Source: Cranoglanis bouderius (lineage: Eukaryota; Chordata; Actinopteri; Siluriformes; Cranoglanididae). From it: a stretch of 64,000 bases of DNA. Under the pieces are notes generated by a model. That model was not told where the DNA came from. It was given only the letters and a program-made list of their open reading frames with translations, and did not search any database. The stretch spans positions 12,397,184 through 12,461,183 of the forward strand of contig CM042562.1 of the NCBI GenBank assembly GCA_023630585.1, written 5' to 3'. Of this stretch, positions 35,893 to 47,439 are shown piece after piece (the first letter of the stretch is position 1; every line of letters begins with the position of its first letter). The position numbers were made by a program, and so were the translations under genes.

Positions 35893-37229
35893 CTAAACCT
35901 CGGTTCCCTCTCGGTTGTAGATTAAATTGTTCACACTGAAGTGGTTGCCGAAGCCGGGGGTGTAGTAGCTCAGTCTGTGGCTCATGTGGCCCGGGTCACT
36001 CGGAGGCGCTGTCTCTCCGGGGCAGTAGGAGCTCAGGGGCGACACACCCTCCCGGCCACGCGTTAAATCCGCCAGCAGCGCGCCGGTGTCCCGCGCCCTC
36101 ATCCCGTCACCGCTTCCTGCCATCACCGAGTTCATGGTGCTGACGAACGTGTTAAAACACGGGCTGGGTTCTGGTGAGGATTTGGGCTCGCTCGGGCTCG
36201 GGGAACGCTGAACGACCCCCGCCAGGCTCGCCGTGTCCGCCAGTTTGAGCGCGCTCGCGTCCTCCGTTTTCACCGCGTCGACTCGTCTCTTCCTCTTCCT
36301 CCTGAAGTTACCGTTGTCAAACATTTTCTCGCAGTTCGGGTCCAGAGTCCAGTAATTGCCCTTGCCTGGAAGACAGATGCAGCGTTTAGCATCCCAGCAC
36401 ATCTTAAATATAGTTTTGATATTTCATGATATTTGATTAATAATTTAACTAAAATGCAGTCAGCACGTTCCTTATTAACTGCCCCATTCGTAATGTACGC
36501 AAAGGCAGAATTAAAATGTTTAAACTGTCAGTGAGAACAAGAAATTAGACTATTTACAAATCAGGATTGCACATGCATTGAGATTGACTTACCGGGATCG
36601 TCCTCGTCCCGCGCGACCTTCTTAAAGCAGTCATTAAGCGACAGGTTGTGCCTGATGGAGTTCTGCCAGCCTGCTTTGCTCTTTTTGTAAAACGGGAAGT
36701 TATCGGAGACATACTGGTAGATCTGGCTGAGTGTGAGTTTCTTGCCCTGTGCGTTCTGGATAGCCATGGCAATCAGGGCGGAGTACGAGTATGGAGGTCG
36801 AACCATCTTGAAAAGGTCCTGTTGTCCCGGGACGGCCAGCCATGAGAGGTCCGTCCCGTGGAACCCGGCTGGAGGTGCCAGGAACTGCCGCTGATTCGCT
36901 CCATAACTAGGCTGCATGTAGGTGGAGGCCCCGTTCGCGCCTCCCGGAAGGTACGGAGAGGATGCGGTGCCGATGCTCGGCCCGTTTAGCCACAGGTACG
37001 GGTTTGCACCGGGAGCTGCGTACTCAGCCAGGCCGTAGGCCGGAGCATGCACAGAAGATGGGTGGTGTGCGCTCTGCTGTTGTTGATGGTGATGGTAGGC
37101 GCTCAGGTTGTCGCAGTAGGCGGCCATGTCCAACACGTCCTGCGCGCTCGGGTTGGCCACCGGGCTCAGCTGCTGCGGCGACGGCTGTTGCCCGAAGGCG
37201 CTCATAATCCGCTCTCCTTCGAGAAACAT
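35893..37229 (-). CDS. foxi1: Forkhead transcription factor FoxI1-like
   Basis: A nuclear DNA-binding regulator. FoxI factors specify otic placode, pharyngeal tissue and ionocytes in fish. Exon 1 (36593-37229) and exon 2 (36365-35893) join across a 227-bp GT-AG intron inside a Gly codon, giving 369 aa. The forkhead domain spans about residues 143-235: start VRPPYSYSALIAMAI, recognition helix NSIRHNLSLND (190-200), then after the splice GNYWTLDP and a basic RRKRKRR nuclear-import segment. The N-terminus has a His/Gln run (45-52) and the FoxI words NPYLWLNGP and SPYLPGG. The C-terminus ends REGTEV, as in FoxI1. The first ATG has a weak context; Met9 (37203-37205, A at -3) may be the true start, giving 361 aa. 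FoxI3 is the main alternative, and naming the paralogue needs a tree. The coding region is rich in GC and CpG relative to its surroundings. Confidence 0.9.
36366..36592 (-). other. foxi1: foxi1 intron
   Basis: The donor reads CCCG|GTAAGT and the acceptor TTCCAG|GCAAGGGC. The join restores GDPGKGNYW-type forkhead sequence across the boundary (DDPG then KGNYW). Reading through the donor instead adds about a dozen unrelated residues and a stop. Confidence 0.93.
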
Positions 37230-37310
37230 GAAGCGTGCCGGGATTTGTAGTGTGTGTCTGTCTGCTGGGGTTTCACTGTACTAACGCTGTAAGAGGCCTC
37301 CGGGGAGGGG

Positions 37311-37318
37311 TATTTAAG
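37311..37318 (-). promoter_or_regulatory. foxi1: foxi1 TATA-like box
   Basis: CTTAAATA on the minus strand, about 80 bases before the first ATG. It predicts a transcription start near 37285 and a short leader. A GGGGAGG-type G/C-rich stretch lies immediately on the downstream side. Confidence 0.45.
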
Positions 37319-37319
37319 C

Positions 37320-38410
37320 AGGTTTGTGGGGGTGGGGGGGGTGTCTAAATGAATGAATCTGTGAATGAGGACACCTCCCTCACTCTCATGGCCTTCATCC
37401 AATATGCATCAACCCGGCGTCGAGATCCTGCGGGTGATATACATGTTAAAGGAGCTACTTCATAGTTTCTTTAAAACAAGTGCAAGCAACATGCTATCTT
37501 CTCTATGCCTGAAAAAGACAGCGTGTCCCTAAACTGATTTTCCTTCGTTTTTGCAGTACCCTAGTAGTAGGAATATATAGCATTTATAAATTTAAAAAAG
37601 AATTTTAAACAAGATATGACAGAAGGCAAATAAATAAATAAATAAATAAAATTCAAAATATGTCTATACAGTACTTTTTTGACAAAAACAAAAGAAAAAA
37701 AAAAACATCTGCACTATTTTGTACACATCCATCTGTTTTTTTGATTGAGAAACAAACATCTGTTGTGCATCAACTGTTAATCACTGAAAAATAGATATAT
37801 CTTAAAATCAAATTCCTTAATCAAAAGCTAAATTATTCGTGCAGGCCAATCTCTTCTTAAAACAATTTTAGACACATGTACAGCCAAATGAGGCAACAGT
37901 CAGGGGACAAAAGTAAAACAAAAACAAAAAGTTAGAACAATTTATATTTATTGCCAAATAAATAATTACGTTCCATAGGATTCCTGGTGTATTTTACCTT
38001 GTAGACATTCTAATGGCTTTTTCATTAACCTAACAAATAAACAAATGCCTACACATTAAGCACAAACACATCACATACAAAGCGACTGATAGCAGGGAGC
38101 AAAGCCCAAACTCCCGATTGCTTGGATTGAATTACTTGCGTTTGCATGTGTCAATGTGAGTGAAACTGCAGCACATCTTTACATTACTGCCCCCCTCTGG
38201 TAAACTAACAACATGTACATTTTAAATAAGTACGTTAAGTATATAGGTACCTAAAAAGGATGATGTCTTTATTACCAAGCAAAAGTAATTGAAATACCAA
38301 TATAACCATATTTGCTACACGTCAAATTTAACAAGATTGGGCTGTCATATTTATATCATACAGGGGCATACGATGGGTGGGATAACACAACGGCTTGTAA
38401 ATACATAAAT
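37320..38410. other. foxi1 upstream region
   Basis: AT-rich sequence immediately upstream of the gene. It must contain proximal control elements, but I cannot single any out. A short (AAAT)n run lies near 37627-37650. Confidence 0.4.
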
Positions 38411-38416
38411 AGATAT

Positions 38417-38581
38417 ACATTTACATTTACATTTATGGCATTTGGCAGACGCCCTTAACCAGAGCGACTTACAGGTATCTCATTTTTTATACAACTGAGC
38501 AATTGAGGATTAAGAACCTTGCTCAAGGGCCCAGCAGTGGTAGCTTGGAGGTGCTGTGATTTTAACTCACGACCTTTTCTT
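38417..38581 (-). mobile_element. tRNA-derived SINE, truncated
   Basis: Minus-strand copy of the SINE at 45449-45646. The tail (GGCATTTGGCAGACGCCC and CAGAGCGACTTAC on the plus strand) and the body (CTTGCTCAAGGGCCCAGCAG) are clear. The copy breaks off in the tRNA-like head just past the B-box region. Confidence 0.8.
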
Positions 38582-39340
38582 ATATTTGCCCCCTTTTTCC
38601 AAGTGTAATAATCTATTTTGCAGTATTTACTTGTATAAAGACTTTATAATTGTAAAAAATAAAAAAAATAAAAAAATAAAATAATAATAATAATAATAAT
38701 AATAACAATAATAATAAAATTATTATACACATAATTGCTTAATTACTGTTTACACAATAAACAAGATAATTATTTGGATTGTTTAATCATTTAAACATTC
38801 TGTTGTAATTGATCCATTTCTATTTTCAGGATCACTCACATCACGTTATTTTCAATTTTTTATATTGTTTTTTTTTTTTAAACCTACATTTTATCCAAGC
38901 CGTCTGGAAAAATAAAAACTAAAGGTGGCTAAAGTGATGATCTCAATCACATGGTAGACAAACTGGAATCTGAAAAAATTAGCTGTGTATGAAAGCAGTA
39001 GTCGTTATAGGCCTGGATGTGGGCGAAGTCATTACTTCATGCTTTCATAAAACCACTTTTAGACATCTGAGCTGTGCTTCAGCATGAATGCTGTGTTTGA
39101 CTCTCAGAGTTAGTAAGACGGGGAGGATCATCCCTGAGTCGATTTTTAGTATAAATGAAAATGAATCTTAGTAATGAATCACAGACACAGCAGACACAAC
39201 ACCAATTATTTAACCAATTACCAATTATTTAAATAGATTTTATAAATTGCATCATAAAATAGCCTAATTTATTCTGTTAATTGAAAGCTAGAGTAAGATT
39301 CTATGAAACGATTTCATCCATAGTTAGTCAACCGCTTGTT
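38582..39340. other. Intergenic DNA, nothing recognised
   Basis: AT-rich sequence with an (AAT)n-like run near 38683-38717. No supported feature. Confidence 0.4.
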
Positions 39341-39351
39341 AAAATATCGCC

Positions 39352-39397
<46 letters not shown>

Positions 39398-39405
39398 AAT
39401 CAGCC

Positions 39406-40322
39406 GTTTGGGAACAAAAGAGTCGGCTCTTATTGGTGAGCCGAGCCATATGATTCACTTAAAAGAATTCCCAAGGTCAGACACGTGTGTGGTGATGGAG
39501 GCCGAGCTGAGCTGACAGCAGCCAAATGGAAATATGTAAGGCAAGGTGAGACTTTTAAGTTTCTGTTTCCTATAGACAGAGTTAAACCCTGCCCGCTTCA
39601 GACAGTGTTCAGTGTTACTTGGTGATAAATTAGCTATAATGAGTAGATATTATGAGTGCGTTAGCCTCATGGTACAAACTTTCAGTGTGTTTGTGGTGGT
39701 GTAAATTTGGTATATATTTATGTAGGTTTATGAGGCAGAACGTGTTTTGACCCTTATGAAGATATTAACATTACAAAGATTATGTGTTCAGCTGTGTGTA
39801 TGCCAAAGCAATATATGTAAGCAACATTTTCAGATAGAACATGTCGAAACATTTTGATATTGGCTCTAATGGTGTGTCGTTCGCGCGAACGAGTCGGTTC
39901 TTTGAGTCGCTTTTTTTAGGTGAACATGAGCCGTTTATTTGTTTTATTTTATTTATTTATTTATTATGTTTAAAAGATGTAAGCAATAGCGTTACCCTTG
40001 TTGCAGGATAACTGAATCTTTTCAACATCCGAGCAGGCAAAATAACACTGCTGCAGGGATTATTAGCCTGCTGCTGCTATTTGTCAGTGCGTATTTTAGA
40101 ATGATTTAATTTATACAATAAGTACAATGCAGAGTAATTATATAATTTTAATTAAAGAGTAGAGTGAGAATAATAGTTACGGTAAGTAGATCAAAATATC
40201 ACTGATCAAAATATTTGTCCGGTTTAGATGTAGCTTAAATAGCACCGAGCCGTTTGAGAGTCGGCTCTTATTGGAGAGTTGAGTGAAATGATCTGACTCT
40301 CTTAAAAGAGTCGGAATTCCTT
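39406..40322. repeat. Direct-repeat pair with AGTCGGCTCTT motif
   Basis: Two related blocks in the same orientation, at 39403-39475 and 40243-40320, share AGCCGTTTG, AGTCGGCTCTTATTGG, an ATGATT/ATGATC step and CTTAAAAGA, then GAATTCC. A third, weaker match is at 39885-39945 (GAGTCGGTTCTTTGAGTCG). Each block also contains short inverted copies of GAGTCGG. Blocks of this kind are common at ends of fish hAT-type elements, but I cannot define complete ends here. Confidence 0.5.
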
Positions 40323-40329
40323 GCAGTGA

Positions 40330-40945
40330 TTGGCAGATTATATGAACACGGTGACTGGTCCAAAACTGAGAAACACCTTGACGAAGTACAGACTCAGTGA
40401 GCACCACTTGGCCATCGAGAAGGGCCGACACAGACGGTCTTGGCTGCCCCGAGAGAAGAGACTGTGCCAGCAGTGCACACTAAATAAAATAGAGACAGAG
40501 CTGCACTTCCTCACTAAATGCACTAAATATAACCACATTCGAACTGAATTCTTCACCAAAATGAACAAAATCATCCCCAAATTTAGCTGCCTCTCAGACC
40601 CAGACAAACTGCCCCACCTACTGGGAGAGCACAGAGAGAGCTGCACACTGGCAGGTGAGGGACAGTGAGTGACCATGTCACAAGCACACACACACACACA
40701 CACACACACTATTGTACTTTGTGTATATGTGTATGTATGTGTAATTTTCTTTTCCTCTCAGGGTTCTGTGAGCCTTGTTACTAGTGTTTCTGTTTGACTG
40801 TATTATTGAATATATGTACATTTGTTTCTACTTATTTATTTCTGTAGTTATTTTCTAATTTGTTTGTACCCAAGCTTTGGCTATACAAATGTTAATATTT
40901 GTCATGCCAATAAAGCAAACTTTTGACTTTGACCTTTGACTTGAA
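40330..40945 (+). mobile_element. Truncated LINE 3' end
   Basis: The last part of an L1-type non-LTR retrotransposon. The plus frame 40330-40668 gives about 112 aa that resemble the C-terminal zinc-binding tail after reverse transcriptase (RNTLTKYRLSEHHLAIEKGR, then C-x2-C and H-x4-C in CQQC...HFLTKC, then LSDPDKLPHLLG). A 3' untranslated region follows, with CCAATAAAGC and a TTTGACTTTGACC-like tandem tail. The catalytic reverse transcriptase and endonuclease are missing, which is typical of 5' truncation at insertion. Confidence 0.75.
40683..40709. repeat. (CA)n microsatellite
   Basis: Short CA array in the LINE 3' untranslated region. Confidence 0.9.
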
Positions 40946-40992
40946 TTGGCTCACCACATGCTGTTAATTGTGTCTCTCTTTCTCTCTCTCGT

Positions 40993-41060
40993 TCAGTTCA
41001 ATTCAATATACCTTTGTTGGCATGACTGTAAATAGTACAATATTGGCAAAGCATGGGGAA
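40993..41060 (-). mobile_element. Inverted LINE 3'-tail fragment
   Basis: Read on the minus strand, ATGCTTTGCCAATATTG then GTCATGCCAACAAAGG matches the tail of the LINE ending at 40945 (AGCTTTGGCTATAC then GTCATGCCAATAAAGC). The two tails face each other, about 50 bases apart. Confidence 0.6.
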
Positions 41061-41534
41061 ATACATTGGACAACAAAAATGATCATTAATAAAAACACTA
41101 TTATTAACAACAAACAATAACCACATACTTTGTCAGTGTGTACTCCCTCCTCTCGTCCAATATTCCTGTCCAGTAGCAGTGGTCATAATGACAATAATAG
41201 GATGAATACTAACAATAAGAAAAGCAACATTATCAACAATAAGGACAACAAAAATAAAATTTGGGATTTGGGCAGATTTGGGGAATAGTAGTGGAGGGTA
41301 AGAGTGAGGACATGTCACCTATACTGTCGCTCAGTCAGTGATGTATGGATATATATTGTGGTGACTAATGCTGTGCACCCTTCCTAGAGGAAGAGCTGGG
41401 AACCCTGGCTACAAAAAGTTTGAGGACCCCTGCAAGTGACAGGAAAGTGGATTTTACATAATAGTCTTTGCATGGCTGACATTTGTTACAGGAAATAAGT
41501 AGATAAATAATTACCTCATTACTCTGTCTCAGGT

Positions 41535-44500
41535 AATCTAGCCACAGGAGGTCACAAGCCAGTGTACTTTTTGTGCCGGTCCCAAGCCCGGATAAATAGA
41601 GAGGGTTGTGTCAGGAAGGGCATCCGACGTAAAACTTTTGCCAAATTCAATATGCGAATCACTAACATGACTTCCATACCGGATCGGTCGGGGCCCGGGT
41701 TAACAATGACCGCCATCGGTGCCGTTGACCTACAGGGCACTGGTGGAAATTGGGCTACTGTTGGTCGAAGAAGGAGAGGAGGAAGGTGTGTTAGAGGAGG
41801 AAGGCGTGTCCATAGGCAGAGAGAGAAGAGGAAAGGCAGGAGTTTGGGACTGAAAGTAGGGACTTTGAATGTTGGTACGATGACAGGTAAAGGCTGGTAG
41901 ATATGATGCAGAGGAGGAAAGTCGACATTCTGTGTGTCCAGGAGACCAGGTGGAAAGGGAGCAAGGCTAGAAGCATTGGAGCAGGGTTTAAACTGTTTTA
42001 TCATGGGGTGGACAGGAAGAGAAATGGAGTAGGAGTGATCCTGAAGGAGGAGTTTGTGAAGAATGTTCTGGAGGTAAAGAGAGTGTCAGATAGGTTGATG
42101 AGTCTGAAGCTGGAAATTGAAGGTGTGATGTTGAATGTTGTTAGTGCTTACGCTCCACAAGTAGGTTGTGAGCAAGAGGAGAAAGACAGATTCTGGAGCG
42201 AGCTTGAGGAAGTGATGCAGAGTGTTCCCAGAGGTGAGAGAGTGGTGATAGGGGCAGACTTTAATGGACATGTTGGTGAAGGGAATAGTGGGGATGAGGA
42301 AGTGATGGGCAGGTTTGGTCTTCAGGTAAGGAACCCAGAAGGACAGAGGTTGGTAGACTTTGCTAAAAGTATGGAGATGGCTGTGGTGAACACGTACTTT
42401 CAGAAGAGGCAGGAACACAGGGTGACATATAAGAGTGGTGGCAGGAGCACACAGGTGGACTATATCTTATGTAGATGCTGTAATCTGATGGAGAGTAGCG
42501 ATTGCAAAGTAATGGTAGGAGAGAGTGTAGCTAGACAGCATAGGATGGTGGTGTGTAAGATGACCCTGGTGGTGAGGAAGATGAAGAGAGCAAAGGCAGA
42601 GCAGAAGACAAAGTGGTGGAAGTTGGAAAAGGAAGAGTGCTATGCGGTTTTCAGGGAGGAGTTGAGACAGGCTTTAGGTGGTCAGGAGGTGCTTCCAGAT
42701 GACTGGACTACTACAGCCAAAGTGATCAGGGAGACAGGTAGGAAGGTGCTAGGTGTGTCATCTGGAAGGAGGAAAGAAGACAAGGAGACTTGGTGGTGGA
42801 ATGAGGAAGTCCAGGAGAGTATCCAGAAGAAGAGGTTAGCTAGGAAGAAGTGGGACAGTGAGAGGACGGAGGAAAGTAGAAAGGAATATAGGGAGATGCA
42901 GCATGAGGTTAAGATAAAGGTGGCAAAGGCCAAACAGAAAGCTTATTAGGACATGTATGCAAGGTTAGATAGTAAGTAAGGTGAGAGGGATTTGTATCGG
43001 TTGGCGAGGCAGAGGGATAGAGATGGTAAGGATGTGCAGCAGGTTAGAGTGATTAAAGATAGAGATGGAAATGTGTTGAGAGGTGACAGGAGGGTGAGGG
43101 AAAGATGGAAGGAGTACTTTGAGGAACTGATGAATGAGGAAAATGACAGAGAGAGAAGAGAAGTAGAGGCAAATATTGTTGAGCAGGAAGTAGAAAGGAT
43201 TAGCAAGGGTGAAGTTAGGAGAGCTTTGAAGAGGATGACGAGAGGAAAGGCGGTTGGTCCTGATGACATACCAGTGGAGGTATGGAAGTGTCTAGGAGAG
43301 ATGGCGGTAGAGTTTTTAACTAGGTTGTTCAACGAGGTCTTAGAGAGTGAGAAGATGCCTGAGGAATGGAGGAGAAGTGTTTTGGTGCCGATTTTTAAGA
43401 ACAAGGGAGATGTGCAGAGTTGTGGAAACTACAGAGGTATTAAGCTGATGAGCCATACAATGAAGTTGTGGGAAAGAGTAGTGGAAGCAAGGTTAAGGGG
43501 AGAAGTGAGCATTTGTGAGCAGCAGTATGGTTTCATGCCAAGAAAGAGCACTACAGATGCAATATTTGCTTTGAGAATGTTGATGGAGAAGTACAGAGAG
43601 GGTCAGAAAGAGCTGCATTGTGTCTTTGTAGATTTAGAGAAAGCGTATGACAGGGTGCCAAGAGAGGATCTGTGGTATTGTATGAGGAGGTCTGGAGTGG
43701 CAGAGAAGTATGTTAGAGTGGTGCAGGATATGTATGAGAGCAGTAGGACAATGGTAAGGTGTGCGGTAGGTGTGACAGAGGAGTTCACGGTGAAGGTGGG
43801 ACTGCATCAAGGATCGGCTCTGAGCCCCTTCTTGTTTGCGGTGGAGATGGACAGGCTGACAGATGAGGTCAGACAGGAATCTCCATGGACTATGATGTTT
43901 GCGGATGACATTGTGATCTGTAGTGAGAGCAGGGAGCAGGTGGAGGAAAGTCTAGAGAGGTGGAGGTTTGCTCTGGAGAGAAGAGGAATGAAGGTTAGTC
44001 GCAGCAAGACAGAATACATGTGTGTGAATGAGAGGGATCCAAGTGGAACAGTGAGGTTACAGGGAGAAGAGATAAAGAAGGTGCAGGATTTTAAGTACTT
44101 AGGGTCAACAGTCCAGAGCAATGGGGAGTGTGGAAAAGAGGTGAAGAAGCGTGTGCAGGCAGGTTGGAATGGGTGGAGAAAAGTGTCAGGTCTGTTGTGT
44201 GATAAAAGAGTACCAGCAAGAATGAAAGGAAAGGTGTACAGGACAGTAGTGAGACCAGCGATGTTGTATGGTTTGGAGACAGTTGTACTGAGGAAAAGAC
44301 AGGAGGAAGAGTTAGAGGTAGCAGAGCTAAAGATGTTGACGTTCTCTTTGGGAGTGACGAGGATGGATGGGATCAGGAATGAGTACATCAGGGGGACAGC
44401 ACATGTGAGATGTTTTGGAGACAAAGTTAGAGAGGCCAGGTTGAGATGGTTTGGAGATGTCCAGAGGAGGGAGAGTGAATATATCGGTAAAAGGATGCTG

Positions 44501-44678
44501 AGGTTAGAGCTGCCAGGCAGGAGGCCGAGAGGAAGACCAAAGAGGAGGTTTATGGATGTAGTGAAGGAGGACATGAAGGTAGTCGGTCTGAGAGAAGAGG
44601 ATCCAGGGGATAGGGCTAGATGGAGGCAGATGATTCGCTGTGGCGACCCCTGAAGGAAACAGCCGAAAGGAAAAGAAG
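41535..44678 (+). mobile_element. Full-length RTE-clade LINE
   Basis: A 3144-bp non-LTR retrotransposon between perfect 14-bp target duplications, ACTCTGTCTCAGGT (41521-41534 and 44679-44692). The 5' region starts near a CACAAGCCAGTG block and includes GCCGGTCCCAAGCCCGGATA, a recurrent head of fish RTE elements. The body encodes AP endonuclease then reverse transcriptase in one ancestral frame. The 3' end is CGACCCCTGAAGGAAACAGC followed by an A/G-rich AAAGAAG tail. Only three lesions are visible, so the copy is young. Confidence 0.92.
41562..44653 (+). pseudogene. RTE LINE endonuclease-reverse transcriptase
   Basis: This protein nicks target DNA and copies the LINE RNA at the nick. Three open blocks remain. 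41562-41900 ends with the first endonuclease strand (GTLNVGTMTGKG). From 41903 the frame continues with E14 in VQETRW, Y83 in SAYAPQ, D119 and N121 in GADFNG, D186 in QVDYI and H213 in RQH. From 42980 the frame carries the polymerase: D214 (numbered from 42992) in VFVDLEKAYD, LHQGSALSPFLF, and the FADD box with D305/D306, ending in a basic tail at TGA 44651-44653. Lesions: a frameshift near 41893, consistent with a 7-bp deletion, and in-frame TAG (42947-42949) and TAA (42977-42979). All catalytic residues survive, but no full protein can be made. Confidence 0.9.
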
Positions 44679-44692
44679 ACTCTGTCTCAGGT

Positions 44693-45440
44693 GAGTGTTT
44701 TATATATTGGTTGTACTATAGTTAGTGTGTAATGGGGTTGGATGTGTATAGACACTGAAAGTGAAACATATCAGAGGAAGGGAATATAGCAAAAGAGAAC
44801 AGGAACAAGTATTATTACAGGCACAGTATATTTGAGTAATGAGGTAATAAAAGGTCATACTGTATTAATTGTTAGATAGTCAGATTAACTTAAGGCAAAA
44901 TCACTGTCTCCCTCTAGTGGAGAGCAAAGAAAAAGGTGTGTTTTTTGGAGAACCCCTGCACTGCATGTTTTAGTACTTTCCCTTCTCCCACCTCAATTCA
45001 GTAAGGGCTGTTAATTAGCTGAATTATTAGACTGACTGTGCAAGAACAGGAAAAACAAATAATTATGCATATGATGCAGGTGGACTATATCAGGCCTGGG
45101 ACCTCTATTTGACCTTTTAAGTTATGTGTAGGTGAATATGGGTTACAGTAATCTTTAAGAATGCATCTAGAGATGGTAAAAGCACTTTGATAATGTTCTT
45201 AAGTCTGTTACTTATAAGCTATAAGATGACTTTAGCATCAGACAGCTTCAAGGAGATCCCAACTTCCTAAATTTTATCTAATTTATATAATTTATCATCT
45301 ATTTTATTAACATGAACTAAAATCACTTTGATTACAGAAGAATTTAAAGCTGTACTTCAACTTTTACAAGAGGATTTATGTAAATGAGTAATTGCATTTT
45401 ACTTGAATAAAGAATTTGGGTACTTTAACTCCTCTGGTTG
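44693..45440. other. Intergenic DNA, nothing recognised
   Basis: AT-rich sequence without a supported feature. Confidence 0.4.
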
Positions 45441-45448
45441 TGTGTGAA

Positions 45449-45646
45449 GGCACTGGGAGCTCAGTGGTTAAGACATTGGATCGTAAGGTTGTGAGTTCAA
45501 ATCCCAGCATTGCCAAGCTGCCACTGCTGTGCCCTTGGGCAAGGCCCTTAACAATCAACTGCTCAGTTGTATAAATGAGATAAATGTAAGTCGCTCTGGA
45601 TAAGGGTGTCTGCCAAATGCCATAAATGTAAAGCATAAATGTAAAT
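45449..45646 (+). mobile_element. tRNA-derived SINE, near full length
   Basis: The head has an A-box-like GAGCTCAGTGGTTAAG and a B-box-like GAGTTCAAATCC about 30 bases on, the internal promoter for RNA polymerase III. The body (CCCTTGGGCAAGGCCCTTAAC) and tail (AAGTCGCTCTGGATAAGG, then GCCAAATGCCATAAATGTAAA) follow. The tail of this kind is shared with several fish SINEs and probably recruits a partner LINE. Confidence 0.85.
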
Positions 45647-45960
45647 GTGTCACAGTAATGATCGAAATCTGACTGTCTATCTCTATAAAACAAACAAAAA
45701 CAACCAGTCTATATAAAGTGGTTCATTCATCACTGTACTCCAAAGGCTGCAATAAACCTGGAAGGATAAAGCAGCGCAGCAGGAATTTTAGTTAATAATT
45801 CATTATAACTCCAGATTTGGCCAAGGGGATTCAATATTCACACTGACTGCATCACTGATGTCCAGCCAAATCCCCCAATCTGTAAATCAAAACCTTGTTA
45901 TAGTTCCCAGTGCAGTACAGTCCAGAATTCACCTGCTCTGAAATCCACTTACCTATAGAC

Positions 45961-46040
45961 AAGGGGTGTAACACAATGCCACTTTCTATAGCTGTATCTG
46001 TGGTCAGATTTAAACCGGAAGTGGGCGTGGCCTAAACAGG
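45961..46040 (+). repeat. Dispersed repeat end, copy 2
   Basis: GGGGTGTAACACAATG, then TGTATCTGTGG, then AAGTGGGCGTGGCCTAAACAG matches the reverse complement of 5925-6038. The middle, with its GATACAG tandem, is shorter in this copy. Confidence 0.5.
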
Positions 46041-46049
46041 CCTACTTTG

Positions 46050-46950
46050 GAAACCCTTTGGATGCCACTTTGGCTAAACTCTGGAAAACAGCCAAAAATG
46101 ATGCTTGGCTGTCATATTGTCAAAACAGAAGACCTCCTACCCACACTGTCTGGATGTTGGCTGATAAAATGTTTAAATGGCCTAATAAGACATTAATAAC
46201 AAGAAATTTAGATAAGTTAATCATTGTGTTTAAATGATAAGTAACTTTTACTTCAGGTAATGAGCGAGAAAGATTAATGTGGATAATGCTGATGACCAAG
46301 TGAAGGGTTCTCCCATGCTTCCATGCATATATTGCCCAGTTATGTCATAATTAGTCCTAAATCAGATTTATTCTGTATTACATTACCAATCCCCAAGTTA
46401 AGACGCATGAATCAATGTCAAATATGAAAAGCTGAAAGAACCAAAAACACCACTAAACTGTGCAGAATTGTGCTTGTTGAGGAGAGGAAAGCCCTCATTT
46501 AGTTGTATTTTTAAGTAAGACTTGACAACCTCACAGAGCTAACAGATGGGGGCAGCATTACACCATACTATCAACTCCATTACACTAATCATGCATTCTC
46601 TATGTGTAGGCCATTGCTCTGTATGCAGACTGCGGGGAATTCACATTCTACTGCATCTAGGACATGCACTGAAATTCATCATTCATAATTTGTTAAATAA
46701 TTCACTTCAGCATTTAAACTTGGGCTCAGTTCTTTCCGCACACCTTTCGCTTTGGTGCAGGAGAAAAGACGTTGCCTTTCTGAGTAGTAATGAACCTCAA
46801 GGGTTTTTTTTTTTTGCATTATATCTGTCCCTTAGGGAGGGTTCAGACTGCCATAATTCAGCACAGAAATGAGTTGTTGAAATTGCAGTCATGTTTATCA
46901 TTAGGGAATAATGCACTCAGTGGCATAGAATGATATTAAGAAGGTAACAT
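46050..46950. other. Intergenic DNA, nothing recognised
   Basis: No gene is supported. The 108-codon frame at 46546-46872 has no domain and runs through a T11 tract. Confidence 0.4.
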
Positions 46951-46959
46951 ATTGGAAAT

Positions 46960-47420
46960 CCTAACTTTGGCATAATTAAGGCCATCTAATAAAGCATTTC
47001 TGTAGCAGCTAGAAATGGGAAGAGCACATTATCACAGTAATCACTTCGCCATTCTGACACACACAGCCCTGTAGCTCAGTAGTCTAAAAGCCCTGCTCTC
47101 GCCGTTATCGTCGATGGCAATTAATGGTAGATTAATAAATGCTTTGTGCAACGATAGCCTCAGAAAATATATTACATTTGCGTGAGGTCAGTTGTACTCA
47201 TGAATTCTGAGTCTCTGTTCATTTGCCACTTTGGGATGTCAAACTATTTATCATAACCCTTCATTTGGCTATTAAAGATTAATATATAAATATATAAAAA
47301 TGTGCCCAGAAACTCCAAAAGATCATTTGCAATTAAATGAGAGAAAGCTCACTCGTGTATTTCCCACTGCTAAGCCTGATCATCTCTCCATCCCACACAC
47401 TCCTTCTAACTGATGCACAC
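46960..47420. promoter_or_regulatory. Candidate conserved non-coding block A
   Basis: A unique-looking stretch with clustered homeodomain-type words (GCAATTAATGG, AGATTAATA, CAATTAAATGAG) and moderate composition. There is no open frame and no repeat end. A possible distal enhancer, unproven. Confidence 0.25.
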
Positions 47421-47439
47421 AGTAATCAATAGGTTGTGG

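Noticed and set aside
36962..37250. Plus-strand frames opposite foxi1 exon 1
   Set aside because: They are GC-rich antisense shadows of a clear forkhead exon.
43807..44574. 255-codon minus-strand frame
   Set aside because: It is a shadow of the LINE reverse transcriptase on the opposite strand and has no domain.
47085..47125. tRNA-like text CCTGTAGCTCAGTAGTC
   Set aside because: There is an A-box resemblance only; no B-box, acceptor pairing or cloverleaf follows.
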